Shown here piece by piece: positions 1 to 9,087 of a stretch of DNA of 64,000 bases. The stretch is from DATMGU01 sp035555315 (GTDB lineage: Bacteria > Pseudomonadota > Alphaproteobacteria > ATCC43930 > CGMCC-115725): assembly GCA_035555315.1 (NCBI GenBank), contig DATMGU010000051.1, forward strand, positions 1-64,000. The letters are read 5' to 3'. A model generated the notes under the pieces. It saw nothing but the letters and a program-made list of their open reading frames with translations, was not told where the DNA came from and did not search any database. The translations under genes and the position numbers were made by a program. Numbering within the stretch: position 1 is the first letter of the stretch; the number at the start of each line of letters is the position of its first letter.

Positions 1-490
1 CGTGCGCATCAAGGTCGTGCGCATCTTCAATACCTATGGCCCCCGCATGCACCCGAATGACGGCCGCGTCGTCTCCAACTTCATCGTCCAGGCCCTGAAG
101 GGCGAGGACATCACCGTCTATGGCGACGGCATGCAGACCCGTGCCTTCTGCTATGTCGACGACCTGATCGAGGGGTGGCTGCGCCTGATGGCGACAGACG
201 ACGAAATCACCGGCCCCATCAATATCGGCAACCCCATGGAAATCCCCGTCAAGGAACTCGCCGAAAGGGTCATTGCCATGACCGGCTCGCCGTCCAAGAT
301 CGTGACCCGGCGCCTGCCGATCGACGATCCCCTCCAGCGTTGCCCGGACATCAGCCGAGCTCAGGATCTGTTGGGTTGGCAGCCAACCGTGGGGCTTGAG
401 GCCGGTCTCGCTAAGACCATCGCCTATTTTGACCGGCTCTTGACCGAGTGTGGTGAGCTGTCCAGCGAGGTGGAGAGACTCAGGGCCTGA
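1..490 (+). CDS. UDP-glucuronate decarboxylase (UXS-type SDR), C-terminal part
   Basis: Open at the left window edge, so only the last ~163 codons are seen. They contain RIFNTYGPRM and a YGDGMQTRAFCYVDDLIEG block, both characteristic of the C-terminal half of extended-SDR UDP-glucuronic acid decarboxylases, which make UDP-xylose from UDP-glucuronate with NAD+. The Rossmann GxxGxxG and catalytic Tyr-x3-Lys lie upstream of the window and cannot be checked. The gene leads a run of polysaccharide genes, so it probably supplies a sugar nucleotide for them. A related dTDP-glucose dehydratase or epimerase is the alternative; the conserved blocks fit UXS better. Confidence 0.85.
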   Translation, partial: VRIKVVRIFNTYGPRMHPNDGRVVSNFIVQALKGEDITVYGDGMQTRAFCYVDDLIEGWLRLMATDDEITGPINIGNPMEIPVKELAERVIAMTGSPSKIVTRRLPIDDPLQRCPDISRAQDLLGWQPTVGLEAGLAKTIAYFDRLLTECGELSSEVERLRA

Positions 491-630
491 CCTTGCAGGA
501 ACGGGCCTAACCCCGCGGGAGTGGAAGGCGTCTTTGCCGGGCGGACAAGACCATCACCCTGCGCATTACGTGGCGAGACACCTAGCCCACCCTGCACGCA
601 TTCGTGCCGAGCTTCCGCGAGAACAGATCC

Positions 631-1866
631 ATGAATCATTCAGCAAGCGAGGGCCATCGTTCCGCGCGCCAGGACCCGGAGGACCCTCGGCGTATCCAGT
701 TCCCATCGCGAGAGCGGTTCGCGGAGCGGAACCAGCCGTTCAGGATCCTCCATGTCGCGGAGGTTATTCGAGGCGGCACGGCGACCTATCTGACGATGAT
801 CGCGCCCATTCAACTCGCCGAGTTCGGGGCGGAAAACCTGCGCTTCCTCATACCCGCCGTCTACCAGCGCGACATCGATACCATTCCCGCCTGTCATGTA
901 ACCACCGTACCGATCAGTGGTCGTGGTCTCATGGCCCATTGGACCTATTTCCGTGCTCTCGGTCGCGTGCTGCGGGAGTTCCGGCCGAGCCTCATCCATG
1001 CCCATGGCAGTTTCGGTGGCCTCTATGTCAGGCTCCATGCTATGCTGATCGAGCCCGGACGGCGGCCGCTCATCGTCTATTGCGCCCATGGCTGGGCGTT
1101 CCAGCGCAAGGGTGCCGCCTACAAGCGCTGGCTTTATATCGCTGCCGAGCGCTTGCTCGCGGGCTTCTGCGACGCGGTCGTCAACATCTCCTGCTCGGAG
1201 CTCGACGCGGCGATCGCGGCGGGCATACCCGCCCACAAGCAGGTCCTTGTCTATAACGGTCTCGCGGATATTCCGGAGGATTCCAAGCCGGCATCCCTGC
1301 CCCATGACGGCGACAAGCTCACCTTGCTCTTTGTCGGCCGCCTCGATGTCCAAAAGGGGATCGACATCCTCCTGGAGGTGCTCCGTTCCATCGATCCCGA
1401 TCGCTGTAGACTCTATATCGCGGGCGAGGCGGTCGTCCCCGGTGAGGATATCGCCCAGCGCTTGGGGCCAATCCCCAGTAACGTCACCCTGCTTGGCTGG
1501 CAGTCGCCAGCCCAACTGGCCCAGCTTTACGCCGGCGTGGACGCGGTCGTGATCCCGTCGCGCTGGGAGGGTTTCGGTTACGTGGCACTCGAGGCGATGC
1601 GCGCGGGCCGGGCCGTCATCGCCAGCCGTACCGGCGGCCTGCCGGAAATTGTCGAGCATGGCCGGACCGGCCTGCTATTCGATATCGGCGACTCTATGCA
1701 GCTCACCCGGATCATCATGCAGGGCAGTCGGGCCGAATTCGCGGAACTCGGCCGCAACGGGCGGGTCCGCTTCCTCGCCGAATTCACCGAGCGCCGCATG
1801 AATTCGCTGCTCCTCAGCCTCTATCGCGACCTCCGGGCCGGCGCCGGGGTGCGGCTATGGTCGTGA
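631..1866 (+). CDS. Glycosyltransferase family 4 (GT-B fold)
   Basis: 411 aa. N-terminal acceptor domain starts at FRILHVAEVIRGG after a ~40-residue hydrophilic extension. The C-terminal GT4 donor domain has LLFVGRLDVQKGIDILLEV and SRWEGFGYVALEAMRAG, giving the E-x7-E motif that binds the nucleotide sugar. It probably transfers a sugar from a nucleotide donor to a lipid-linked acceptor at the cytoplasmic membrane. ATG at 631 is preferred over the in-frame GTG at 604 because GAGAAC lies just upstream; neither ribosome site is strong. The last 10 bases overlap the next gene, suggesting coupling. Donor and linkage cannot be read from sequence. Confidence 0.9.
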   Translation: MNHSASEGHRSARQDPEDPRRIQFPSRERFAERNQPFRILHVAEVIRGGTATYLTMIAPIQLAEFGAENLRFLIPAVYQRDIDTIPACHVTTVPISGRGLMAHWTYFRALGRVLREFRPSLIHAHGSFGGLYVRLHAMLIEPGRRPLIVYCAHGWAFQRKGAAYKRWLYIAAERLLAGFCDAVVNISCSELDAAIAAGIPAHKQVLVYNGLADIPEDSKPASLPHDGDKLTLLFVGRLDVQKGIDILLEVLRSIDPDRCRLYIAGEAVVPGEDIAQRLGPIPSNVTLLGWQSPAQLAQLYAGVDAVVIPSRWEGFGYVALEAMRAGRAVIASRTGGLPEIVEHGRTGLLFDIGDSMQLTRIIMQGSRAEFAELGRNGRVRFLAEFTERRMNSLLLSLYRDLRAGAGVRLWS

Positions 1867-2456
1867 AGCCGAAATACGCCTATTTTCTCTATCGCCTCGT
1901 CACCCTCGCCCTCATCTGCCGCCGACGGGTGAGGACCGAGGGATGGACCGCGTCGCTCGAATGGGCAAGCCGGGTGTATGCCGATCGACGCTCACGCATT
2001 CGCCTGGGTTGGCGGGTCTATGTGAAGTGCCGCGTCAATATCGAAGCCTATGACGGCGGTCTCATCGATATCGGCGCCTATACCTTCATCAACAAGGACT
2101 GTTCGATCGTCGCCCGCCAGACGATCCGGATCGGCCGCGATTGCCTGATCGGCGATGGCGTCTCGATTTACGATCACAATCATCGCACCGACGATCCCGG
2201 TATTCCCTATCGACTGCAGGGCTATGTCGGACGGCCGGTCCATATCGGGGACAACGTTTGGATCGGCGCTAAATCGTTCATCGGCGCGGGGGTCTCGATC
2301 GGTGACGGTGCTGTGATCGGTGCGCATACGATCGTGACCAAGAATGTGCCGGCCCGCACGGTCGCCTACGGCCGCACGGAGCTTGTCCTACGGTCGCTTG
2401 TCGATCAGGACGGCGCGCAAGAGCCCGGCCCGTGGAGGATGATGCATGCGCGATAG
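1857..2456 (+). CDS. Left-handed beta-helix (hexapeptide) acyltransferase
   Basis: 199 aa. From about residue 60 on there are imperfect hexapeptide repeats (IGAYTF, IGRDCL, IGDGVS, IGDNVW, IGAGVS, IGDGAV), the signature of CysE/LacA/NodL-type trimeric acyltransferases. The DHNH segment in the middle supplies the usual catalytic His. Probable role: O-acetylation of a sugar during polysaccharide assembly, using acetyl-CoA. It overlaps the preceding glycosyltransferase by 10 bases and the following one by 11. The N-terminal ~55 residues are basic and carry no recognised domain. The acyl group and acceptor are not determinable. Confidence 0.88.
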   Translation: MVVKPKYAYFLYRLVTLALICRRRVRTEGWTASLEWASRVYADRRSRIRLGWRVYVKCRVNIEAYDGGLIDIGAYTFINKDCSIVARQTIRIGRDCLIGDGVSIYDHNHRTDDPGIPYRLQGYVGRPVHIGDNVWIGAKSFIGAGVSIGDGAVIGAHTIVTKNVPARTVAYGRTELVLRSLVDQDGAQEPGPWRMMHAR

Positions 2457-3282
2457 GAGCCCCAAATTCTCGATCATCACGCCGACTTACAAACAGGCGC
2501 GCTATATCGCGAGCTGCATTCGATCGGTGCAGGACCAGACCTATGGAAACTACGAGCACCTGATCTACGACCCGTTCTCACCTGACGGAACCGACGAGGT
2601 GGTCGCCCGATTTCTCGGCGATCCGCACATTCGGTATTGGCGCGAACGGGATACGGGTCAGGCTGATGCGATCAACAAGGGGCTCGATGCGGCGGCCGGC
2701 GACATCGTTTGCTGGCTGAACTCCGACGACGCCTATTTCGACGAGGACGTCCTCGCCCGGGTCGCGGAGCTGTTCCGCAAGCACCCGGATGTCCAGCTCA
2801 TTACCGGCGGCGGCTATTATATCGCCGATGACGGCAAGTTCGTCCGTCCCTGCGTGATGCCCGACAGTGGGCGCATCTGCCACGAAAACATGCGAAAATC
2901 CGACTATTTCATGCAGCCCTCGACCTTCTGGCGCCGCAATGCGATCCGGCTCGACACGAGCCTCTCCTACTGTTTCGACTGGAAGTTCTTCCTGGATCTC
3001 TATGCGAGCGGCGCCTCCTCGCTCTACGTGCCGGAATATTTTTCGAAATACCGGTTGCAGGCGGCCTCCAAGACGGTGCTCGACGCGGCCGCGCGCCGCC
3101 GAGAGGTCGCGGCGATCCTGCGCTATGCCGGCGCTGGCCGGGCGCAGATCGCCTGGGCCGATTTCGTCTATTTCTGTTATGCGCTGTCCGAGCGCATGGG
3201 GCTTCCGGTCATTCGCTCTTCGACGCGCACCTTGAACGTCATCGCGCACCATCTCACCGCCGGCCGAATCTTCTCGCCGTAG
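2446..3282 (+). CDS. Glycosyltransferase family 2 (GT-A fold)
   Basis: 278 aa. The N-terminus FSIITPTYKQARYIASCIRS followed by VQDQTYGNYEHLIYD is a typical GT2 nucleotide-binding domain, and CWLNSDDAYFDED provides the acidic, metal-binding DxD-like motif. The rest (MQPSTFWRR, then FDWKFFLDLY) matches WcaA-type GT2 proteins of capsule and exopolysaccharide loci. ATG 2446 has a clear GGAGG seven bases upstream, inside the end of the acyltransferase gene. Probably adds one sugar to the repeat unit on undecaprenyl phosphate; the sugar is unknown. Confidence 0.92.
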   Translation: MRDRSPKFSIITPTYKQARYIASCIRSVQDQTYGNYEHLIYDPFSPDGTDEVVARFLGDPHIRYWRERDTGQADAINKGLDAAAGDIVCWLNSDDAYFDEDVLARVAELFRKHPDVQLITGGGYYIADDGKFVRPCVMPDSGRICHENMRKSDYFMQPSTFWRRNAIRLDTSLSYCFDWKFFLDLYASGASSLYVPEYFSKYRLQAASKTVLDAAARRREVAAILRYAGAGRAQIAWADFVYFCYALSERMGLPVIRSSTRTLNVIAHHLTAGRIFSP

Positions 3283-3329
3283 CGGTCCAACCAGTACCTG
3301 CCTCTCCGCAACCGCCAGGAACGCGTCGG

Positions 3330-5357
3330 ATGAAGTGGACCCGGACCTTCGTCGCCTGCAGCCTGGTCCTCTCGATCACGTTGCCCGCGCACGCTGATGA
3401 CCTCCGGGTGACGGCGTCGGTTTTCGGCAACGTCTTCACGCGCGGCGAGCCGATCGTCTTCGACGCCGGCAGCACGGCGTGGCACCTGACCTGGCGCCTT
3501 GCCGACCTGGACGGGCACGGCGTGGCCGAGGGTGGTGCCCTTCCCCGGAATGGGCATGCGCTGCTTTACCTGCCCTCTCTTGCGACTGGCTATTATCGCC
3601 TGCGGGTGACGGCGGTGGGCGACGGGGCGGGGGATGGGGCGGCGGTGAGCGAGCAGGCGCTCGCCGTCGTCTCGGGCAGGGACGGCGCGCCGGCGGACGC
3701 CCGCTTCGATGTGGTCACTCATTTCGCGCTCGGCTGGAAGCCGGATATCCTGCCCTTGATCGCCCGAGCCGGCATCGCAGGGCTCAGGGACGAATTGCCC
3801 TGGGCGGCGATCGAGACCGAACCCGGCCGTTTCGCCGTCCCGCGACCGCTCGAGGATTACGTAACGGCCGCGCACCGCCTGCATATCGACGTGCTGACGC
3901 CGCTCACCTATGGCAACCCGCTTTATGATGGGGGCGATACCCCTCACACCCCGGAAGGGATCGCCGCGTATGCGCGCTATGCCGGCGAGATCGTGCGGCA
4001 TTTCGGCGATCGCCTCGGCGCGGTCGAGATCTGGAACGAATATAATGGCGCCTTCGCGGGCGGGGCCGTTCTGGCCGACCGGCCCCGCTTTTACGCGGAC
4101 ATGCTTAAGGCAACCTTCGCCAGGGTAAAGGCTGCCAGGCGCGAAATGACCGTGGTCGCTGGTGGCGTGGCGGGTGTTCCCGTCCCCTATTTTCGGCGGC
4201 TCGTTGATCGGCAATCGCTGGCCGATCTCGACGTCGTTCAGATCCATCCCTATTACGACGTGCCGGAGGATGCGGAATACGATGTAAGCGCCCTGCAACG
4301 CCTGCTCGCGCAACACAGCCGGTCGCGTCCGGTGCCGATTTGGGCAACCGAGATCGGTTCCTACGACCAGCACGATCGACGCCGCACGGCCGAGCGCCTG
4401 GTCCGGCTTTCGACCGTGCTGCTCGCTCAGGGCGTCGGGCGCATATACTGGTACCTGCTGCTCGACACCCCGGATTTCCCGATGTCCGGTCTCCTTGAGA
4501 ATACCGGAAATCCGGCGGCACCCTATGCGCCGACTCCCGCCTATGCGAGCTATGCGGCCTTAATACGCGAGCTTAGGGACGCACGCTTCCACAACCGCGA
4601 GCCAGGCGATGCCCGGACGCGGATCTATCGCTTCGATGGTCCCCATGGACAAGTGAGGATTGCCTGGTCGGAGGCCGGCACCACCGAGCTTCGGCTGCGC
4701 ACGGCAGGACCGCTGACGATCGTGCGCCTGGATGGACGGGAGGTTCCCACCCAGCCCATCGGGGACACCGTCGCGCTCGACCTCACCAGCGAGCCGATCT
4801 TCATTCGCGGCCCGATCGCCGGCATCACCGGCAGGCGTGGCGATCAGGTGATCGCGGACTCTGCCACCGACTTCGCCGACCACCAGGGGGCTGGCAACTG
4901 GTTCTATGGCAGTGCCACCGCCTCGGGTTTCCGGGAGGCACGCTGGTCGGGCAATGATTGGGGTGATTTCTGGGCCGATCCGCAGCTGCCGTTCCTTTCG
5001 ATCGAACGGCTTGCCATGCAGCCGTCGCTTGAGGACGACGGGCAGCCGGTCCCGGCCATCCGGCGCTGGCGCAGCCCCTATCAGGGTGCCGCTACCCTCT
5101 CGGTGACGATGGAACGCGGTGCCGATCAGGGCGACGGCGTGCACGCCGAGATCCGGCTGGATGGCGAACTCCTCCGCGAGGCCGAACTCGGGACACCGGG
5201 ACACGAAAAACGGCTCGATATCGCCATCCCGATAGCGCTGCGCAAGGGTGCCATCCTCGATGTCGCGGTGTCGCCGGCGAGCAGCAGGCTCGACTTCGAC
5301 AATACGGCGGTCCGCATCCGGATCACGGCGCCCGCTCGCAATCCGGCACACGGCTGA
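3330..5357 (+). CDS. Secreted glycoside hydrolase of the GH39/PslG-like clan A type
   Basis: 675 aa. A Sec signal peptide (LVLSITLPAHA, cut before DD) implies periplasmic or extracellular location. A beta-rich domain (~25-120) is followed by a TIM-barrel region: EIWNEYNG places the predicted acid/base at Glu237, and IWATEIGSY places the predicted nucleophile at Glu341, the usual spacing for clan GH-A. The C-terminal ~250 residues look like beta-sandwich modules. Inside an EPS locus such enzymes commonly trim or release the polymer (PslG is the precedent), which I infer here. AGGA lies ~8 bases before the ATG. The 3' end overlaps the convergent methyltransferase by 35 bases. Confidence 0.82.
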   Translation: MKWTRTFVACSLVLSITLPAHADDLRVTASVFGNVFTRGEPIVFDAGSTAWHLTWRLADLDGHGVAEGGALPRNGHALLYLPSLATGYYRLRVTAVGDGAGDGAAVSEQALAVVSGRDGAPADARFDVVTHFALGWKPDILPLIARAGIAGLRDELPWAAIETEPGRFAVPRPLEDYVTAAHRLHIDVLTPLTYGNPLYDGGDTPHTPEGIAAYARYAGEIVRHFGDRLGAVEIWNEYNGAFAGGAVLADRPRFYADMLKATFARVKAARREMTVVAGGVAGVPVPYFRRLVDRQSLADLDVVQIHPYYDVPEDAEYDVSALQRLLAQHSRSRPVPIWATEIGSYDQHDRRRTAERLVRLSTVLLAQGVGRIYWYLLLDTPDFPMSGLLENTGNPAAPYAPTPAYASYAALIRELRDARFHNREPGDARTRIYRFDGPHGQVRIAWSEAGTTELRLRTAGPLTIVRLDGREVPTQPIGDTVALDLTSEPIFIRGPIAGITGRRGDQVIADSATDFADHQGAGNWFYGSATASGFREARWSGNDWGDFWADPQLPFLSIERLAMQPSLEDDGQPVPAIRRWRSPYQGAATLSVTMERGADQGDGVHAEIRLDGELLREAELGTPGHEKRLDIAIPIALRKGAILDVAVSPASSRLDFDNTAVRIRITAPARNPAHG

Positions 5358-6111
5358 CGATCGGTCGGGGCCGGCTGCCGGCGATCACGGTGCCGAGCGC
5401 CCGGCCGAGCGCGACGACATCGCGGACGACCGCGTGAGCGGCCTCCCGGATGCCGCCGGCTCCCCCCGCCAAAAGCTCGACCATCTCCGGGTCGACATAG
5501 TTGAGCTGCCGGGAATCCGTGACCGGCGTCAGATGGCCTGGCACGGCGGATGGCTCGCAATAGACGATGATGTTCTGCCGGTACCACCAATCGACACGCG
5601 GATCGCCATCTATCGCCGGACGGATGAAGTCGAGTGCCACATAGCCGCGCTTGGCGAAGAGCGCGCTCCAATAGGCCTGCCACTGTTCGTTGATATGGCC
5701 GGTCCCACCCTGATGGGGGATGGCCGCCGAAAAGAGCACGACAGGGGCGGCCTCGGTCAGCAGCGCGACGAAGTTTTCGGCCCGGCTCGCCGGCAGGTGC
5801 TCGGCGACTTCCATCGAGCACGCCACGTCGAACCGGCGGCCAAGCGTCTCCAGTTGAGTAAGATCCTCGCCTCGGAACCGTTCCTTCGCGATATGCAGCA
5901 TGTCCGGGGCGACGTGGCCGCCATCGACACCGAGATAGTCGCTGACGCCGCGGCGCACGAAAGCCTCGATCCAGAGCCCTGTGCCACAGCCGACATCGAC
6001 GACCGAGCGGACCGGAAATTGCGCGATCAACAGCGGCACCACCACTTCGGCCGAGGCGGATGAGCCGCCTTGTCGGGTCGCATAGAAACGCCGGGAATAA
6101 GATGCTGACAT
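5323..6111 (-). CDS. Class I SAM-dependent methyltransferase
   Basis: 262 aa from the chosen ATG at 6111, which has a strong GGGGGAAAG ribosome site four bases upstream; the frame stays open further upstream without such a site. Motif I SVVDVGCGTGLWIEAF and a D in the DYLGVDGG loop define the SAM-binding Rossmann fold. DVACSMEVAEHLPASRAENF resembles the EHL-containing motif of methyltransferases that act on sugars or lipid-linked intermediates. The neighbours suggest a methylated glycan or its carrier; the substrate is unknown. It is in the same direction as the next glycosyltransferase, with a 55-base gap. Confidence 0.87.
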   Translation of the reverse strand: MSASYSRRFYATRQGGSSASAEVVVPLLIAQFPVRSVVDVGCGTGLWIEAFVRRGVSDYLGVDGGHVAPDMLHIAKERFRGEDLTQLETLGRRFDVACSMEVAEHLPASRAENFVALLTEAAPVVLFSAAIPHQGGTGHINEQWQAYWSALFAKRGYVALDFIRPAIDGDPRVDWWYRQNIIVYCEPSAVPGHLTPVTDSRQLNYVDPEMVELLAGGAGGIREAAHAVVRDVVALGRALGTVIAGSRPRPIVSRVPDCERAP

Positions 6112-6166
6112 GGTACTTTCCCCCAGTTTCGATAAGCGATAGGTCCATTTCCGGACCGTCATGCGA

Positions 6167-7432
6167 TCACCCGGTCCGTTCGACCGCCAGAGTCGGCAGG
6201 GGCATTGGACGGGCGCCGACCGGTGCCGTGCTGAGCATCTCGCCATAGGCTTGGACAAGCGCATCCGCATGGGCGGAGACCGATAGGGGGGCCGCCCAAT
6301 AGCGGTCATACGCCTCGCGCCCCATGGCCGCGGCCCGCTGGTCGTCCGAGAGGATTGCCAGGCATCGGCGCAGCGCCGCGCGATCGCCCGCAGGATAGAT
6401 CAGACCGTTGCCGCCGTGGTCGATCAAGGTCAGGGCACCGACCCGGTCGCTGACGATGGCGGGCACTCCCCGAGCGAGCGCTTCGGCGACGACCATGCCG
6501 AAGGTCTCCTGCCAGATCGACGGCAGTACGAGCGCGCGGGCGCCGCCGATCGCCCGATCGACAGCCTCCGCATCGCCCCAGGGTAGGATCCGGGCATGCG
6601 AATTGGCGGCGAGGATCGCCTGTTCCTGCGGCCCCTCGCCCATGAAGGAAACTCCGAATCCGTCGGCCGCGGCCGTGGCGAGATCGACGCAGCCCTTTTC
6701 CGGCACCAACCGGCCGAGATAGAGAAAGTCGCGGTTTCCCGAGACTCGAACCGGCGGGGCGGGCGTCGCGTCGACCGGATCGAGGATCGTGAAATGCCGG
6801 ACCGTTTCCGGCAGGAAGGGGCGCGCCACCTCGGCCGCGCCCGGCGATATATGGATGAAGCCCCAGCGATCCCCCACCCGCCGCCAGAGGGCGGGCAGAT
6901 CCGCCTGGCGCATGAGTCGGACGGCCTTGTGAACCTGGCTCCTCGCATCGCACCGCTGCAGGGCGCAAGCCACGGATAGGGGCCTCAGGCTGCAAGGCGA
7001 GCCTGTCCCATGATCGAAGAAGGTGCCATTCGGGCAGACGGCGAGATAGTCATGGGCGGTGACGAGTGCCGCGAACGGCGTCTTCGCGGCGACGCGCAGG
7101 ACGCTCGGGCTCAGCGCTTTGGTCCATTGATGGAAATGCAGGATCGTGCGCGCCGGATCGGCCTGGCGCAGCAATGCGGCAAAGGTTTCGGCCGCTCTGC
7201 GGTTCGCGATGCCGCCGACCGCCGCGGCGAAGGGCGAGCGATGCCAGACATCCTCGATCCCAACGCACTCAACGCGCACCAGCGGGTGATCGAGCACCGA
7301 GCCGTCAGGTGGGGTAGCACAGAAGAACGTCACCGGAATGCCCCGGGACGCGAGCGCCCGTGCGCTCATGATTGCTACTTTCGCGGCTCCGCCGCGGGCA
7401 TCGCCATAATCGCTGACGAGGATCGCTTCCAT
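6167..7432 (-). CDS. Glycosyltransferase family 4
   Basis: 421 aa from ATG 7432; an in-frame GTG nine bases earlier is possible but sits almost on the GGAGG site. The N-terminus EAILVSDYGDARGGAAKVAI has the GG-rich loop of GT-B acceptor domains. The C-terminal half has LGRLVPEKGCVDLATAA and WQETFGMVVAEALARGVPAI with the E-x7-E donor motif. Cytoplasmic, likely one step of repeat-unit assembly. It is transcribed away from the polymerase gene at 7626, so the AT-rich 7433-7625 interval probably carries two divergent promoters. Confidence 0.9.
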   Translation of the reverse strand: MEAILVSDYGDARGGAAKVAIMSARALASRGIPVTFFCATPPDGSVLDHPLVRVECVGIEDVWHRSPFAAAVGGIANRRAAETFAALLRQADPARTILHFHQWTKALSPSVLRVAAKTPFAALVTAHDYLAVCPNGTFFDHGTGSPCSLRPLSVACALQRCDARSQVHKAVRLMRQADLPALWRRVGDRWGFIHISPGAAEVARPFLPETVRHFTILDPVDATPAPPVRVSGNRDFLYLGRLVPEKGCVDLATAAADGFGVSFMGEGPQEQAILAANSHARILPWGDAEAVDRAIGGARALVLPSIWQETFGMVVAEALARGVPAIVSDRVGALTLIDHGGNGLIYPAGDRAALRRCLAILSDDQRAAAMGREAYDRYWAAPLSVSAHADALVQAYGEMLSTAPVGARPMPLPTLAVERTG

Positions 7433-7625
7433 GCCCGCCACCGCCTCCGGGAAATCTCCGCCGCTCGTTATCGGCGAGTGTCGACTCCATCAAGTCACGA
7501 TCTTATCTGACTTTTCTTTCTTTTCAACGAGTTTATTCCCGCCCCGGCAAAAGAAAATTTCTTGCTGAAAAAAGATAAATAGAGATCATGGGTCGATCTG
7601 ACAGCCCGAACCCGAGAACACCTTT
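7433..7625. promoter_or_regulatory. AT-rich divergent intergenic region in the polysaccharide locus
   Basis: 193 bases separate a leftward glycosyltransferase from the rightward polymerase. The half near 7500-7590 is strikingly A+T-rich compared with the surrounding DNA (runs such as TTTTCTTTCTTTTC and AAAAAAGATAAAT). No coding signal is visible. Divergent promoters are expected from gene orientation, but I cannot pick convincing -35/-10 pairs. Confidence 0.4.
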
Positions 7626-9074
7626 ATGACGCTGACCGGCCTCGTTATCATTCCGCTGACGCTGATCCTGATGATCGGCGACTGGGCCCGGTTGATCGTT
7701 TTCATGACCATCGTCAGCGGCTTGTTCGCCGACGCCGCCGTCATCAATTTTTCCAGCTTCGGCATTCAGCCGGGCTATTGGGTGCTGCTGGCCCTGTTGA
7801 GCCGGGCGGCGATCGAGTTGATCGTTCGTCACGAGCCGATCCGGCGCGATGTCCTTGTCCGTTTCCTGCCGATGCTGATCCTCATCGCGGCCTCGGTCGT
7901 AGCCCTCTTCGTCGCTTCATCTTTCTATGACGGTACCATCGTCGTGCAATCGTCGCGCGACGGACAGAACGGTACCGGCAGCCTGTTTCATTTCCGGCTC
8001 GAGAACTACGCCCAGCATTTCTATGTCATCTTGAACACGCTCGGCGCCATGGTCATCGCCCATAAGATCAGCCAGATGCCACCGGAGATGGTCCGGCGCC
8101 TGGTGGGACAGGCCCTCCACGGTTTCATCATCGTCGGTAGCGCGATCGTCCTCTGGCAATGGCTGCACTACACATTCGGGATCTATTTCCCCGACAAGGA
8201 TTTCTTTCACAACAACGCGGCCTATGCCGAAGCCTATGGGCAGAACCTCTCGGACTTCGGCTATCGGCTATGTGGTTCCTTCTCGGAGCCGTCGGCGCTC
8301 GCCTATTTCTTCGCGGGTGCTCTTCTCTTCGCCCATCGGCAATATGAGATCGATCGGTCGACCATCGCACTCATCAGTACGTTCCTGTCGATCTTTCTCC
8401 TGTTCATATCGACCTCGACATCCGCTTATTTTATCCTCGTCCTGTTCTTTCTGAGGCTCGCCTTTCGCCAGGCACCGGTGCTCGGGCGGTTGATCGCGCA
8501 AGGGACGGCGGCGTTGGCGACGCGGCCGAGTCACGCGCTGTTCATCCTCGGTGCGATCCTGGGCGTGGCCGTCTTTATCGCGACGCATCAGGATCTCGTT
8601 TTCTTTGTCGTGAAGACGTTCATCGTCGACAAACCCAGCACTGATTCCTTTTCCGTCCGATCCGCCGCCGACGGGCTCGCCATGAAGGTTGCGATCCAGA
8701 CCTGGGGCGTGGGGTTGGGTCTCGGCAGCCACAAGGCCAATACCCTGCCGATGACGCTGCTCTCCAACACCGGCATCATCGGCCTTCTCGCCTTCGGCTG
8801 GTTCGTCATCGGCTGTTTCCAATACACCCAGGCCGCCTGTCGCCGGACGCCGGCACTCGCATCGATGGTGAAGCCGACTCAGTGGTTTCTGGCCGGGTTG
8901 CTGATCCAGCACTGCTTCATGAATCCGAACTTCAACATGGCGATGTTCTGGGCCGTCGCCGGCATCTTGATCGGTGCGGCGAGTGTCGGCGCACCGGTGC
9001 CGGCCGAGGTCCCGGAGTGTCTGCCCGTGCGGTTCGATCGCGATTTCCCGCCTCTGCCCCATCCAACGGTCTGA
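7626..9074 (+). CDS. O-antigen polymerase/ligase-like membrane protein (Wzy/WaaL type)
   Basis: 482 aa, mostly hydrophobic, with roughly ten or more membrane segments starting at LTGLVIIPLTLILMIG. A large loop (~residues 85-140 and ~175-230) contains charged residues including NLSDFGYRLCGSFSEPSALAYFF; an RxxGxFxEPS-like motif of this kind is typical of O-antigen ligase/polymerase proteins. Expected role: joining repeat units in the periplasm, or ligating glycan to an acceptor. With the flippase at 10053 it forms the core of a Wzx/Wzy-type pathway. No Wza/Wzc-like exporter is in the window. Confidence 0.8.
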   Translation: MTLTGLVIIPLTLILMIGDWARLIVFMTIVSGLFADAAVINFSSFGIQPGYWVLLALLSRAAIELIVRHEPIRRDVLVRFLPMLILIAASVVALFVASSFYDGTIVVQSSRDGQNGTGSLFHFRLENYAQHFYVILNTLGAMVIAHKISQMPPEMVRRLVGQALHGFIIVGSAIVLWQWLHYTFGIYFPDKDFFHNNAAYAEAYGQNLSDFGYRLCGSFSEPSALAYFFAGALLFAHRQYEIDRSTIALISTFLSIFLLFISTSTSAYFILVLFFLRLAFRQAPVLGRLIAQGTAALATRPSHALFILGAILGVAVFIATHQDLVFFVVKTFIVDKPSTDSFSVRSAADGLAMKVAIQTWGVGLGLGSHKANTLPMTLLSNTGIIGLLAFGWFVIGCFQYTQAACRRTPALASMVKPTQWFLAGLLIQHCFMNPNFNMAMFWAVAGILIGAASVGAPVPAEVPECLPVRFDRDFPPLPHPTV

Positions 9075-9087
9075 CGAGGTACTCGCC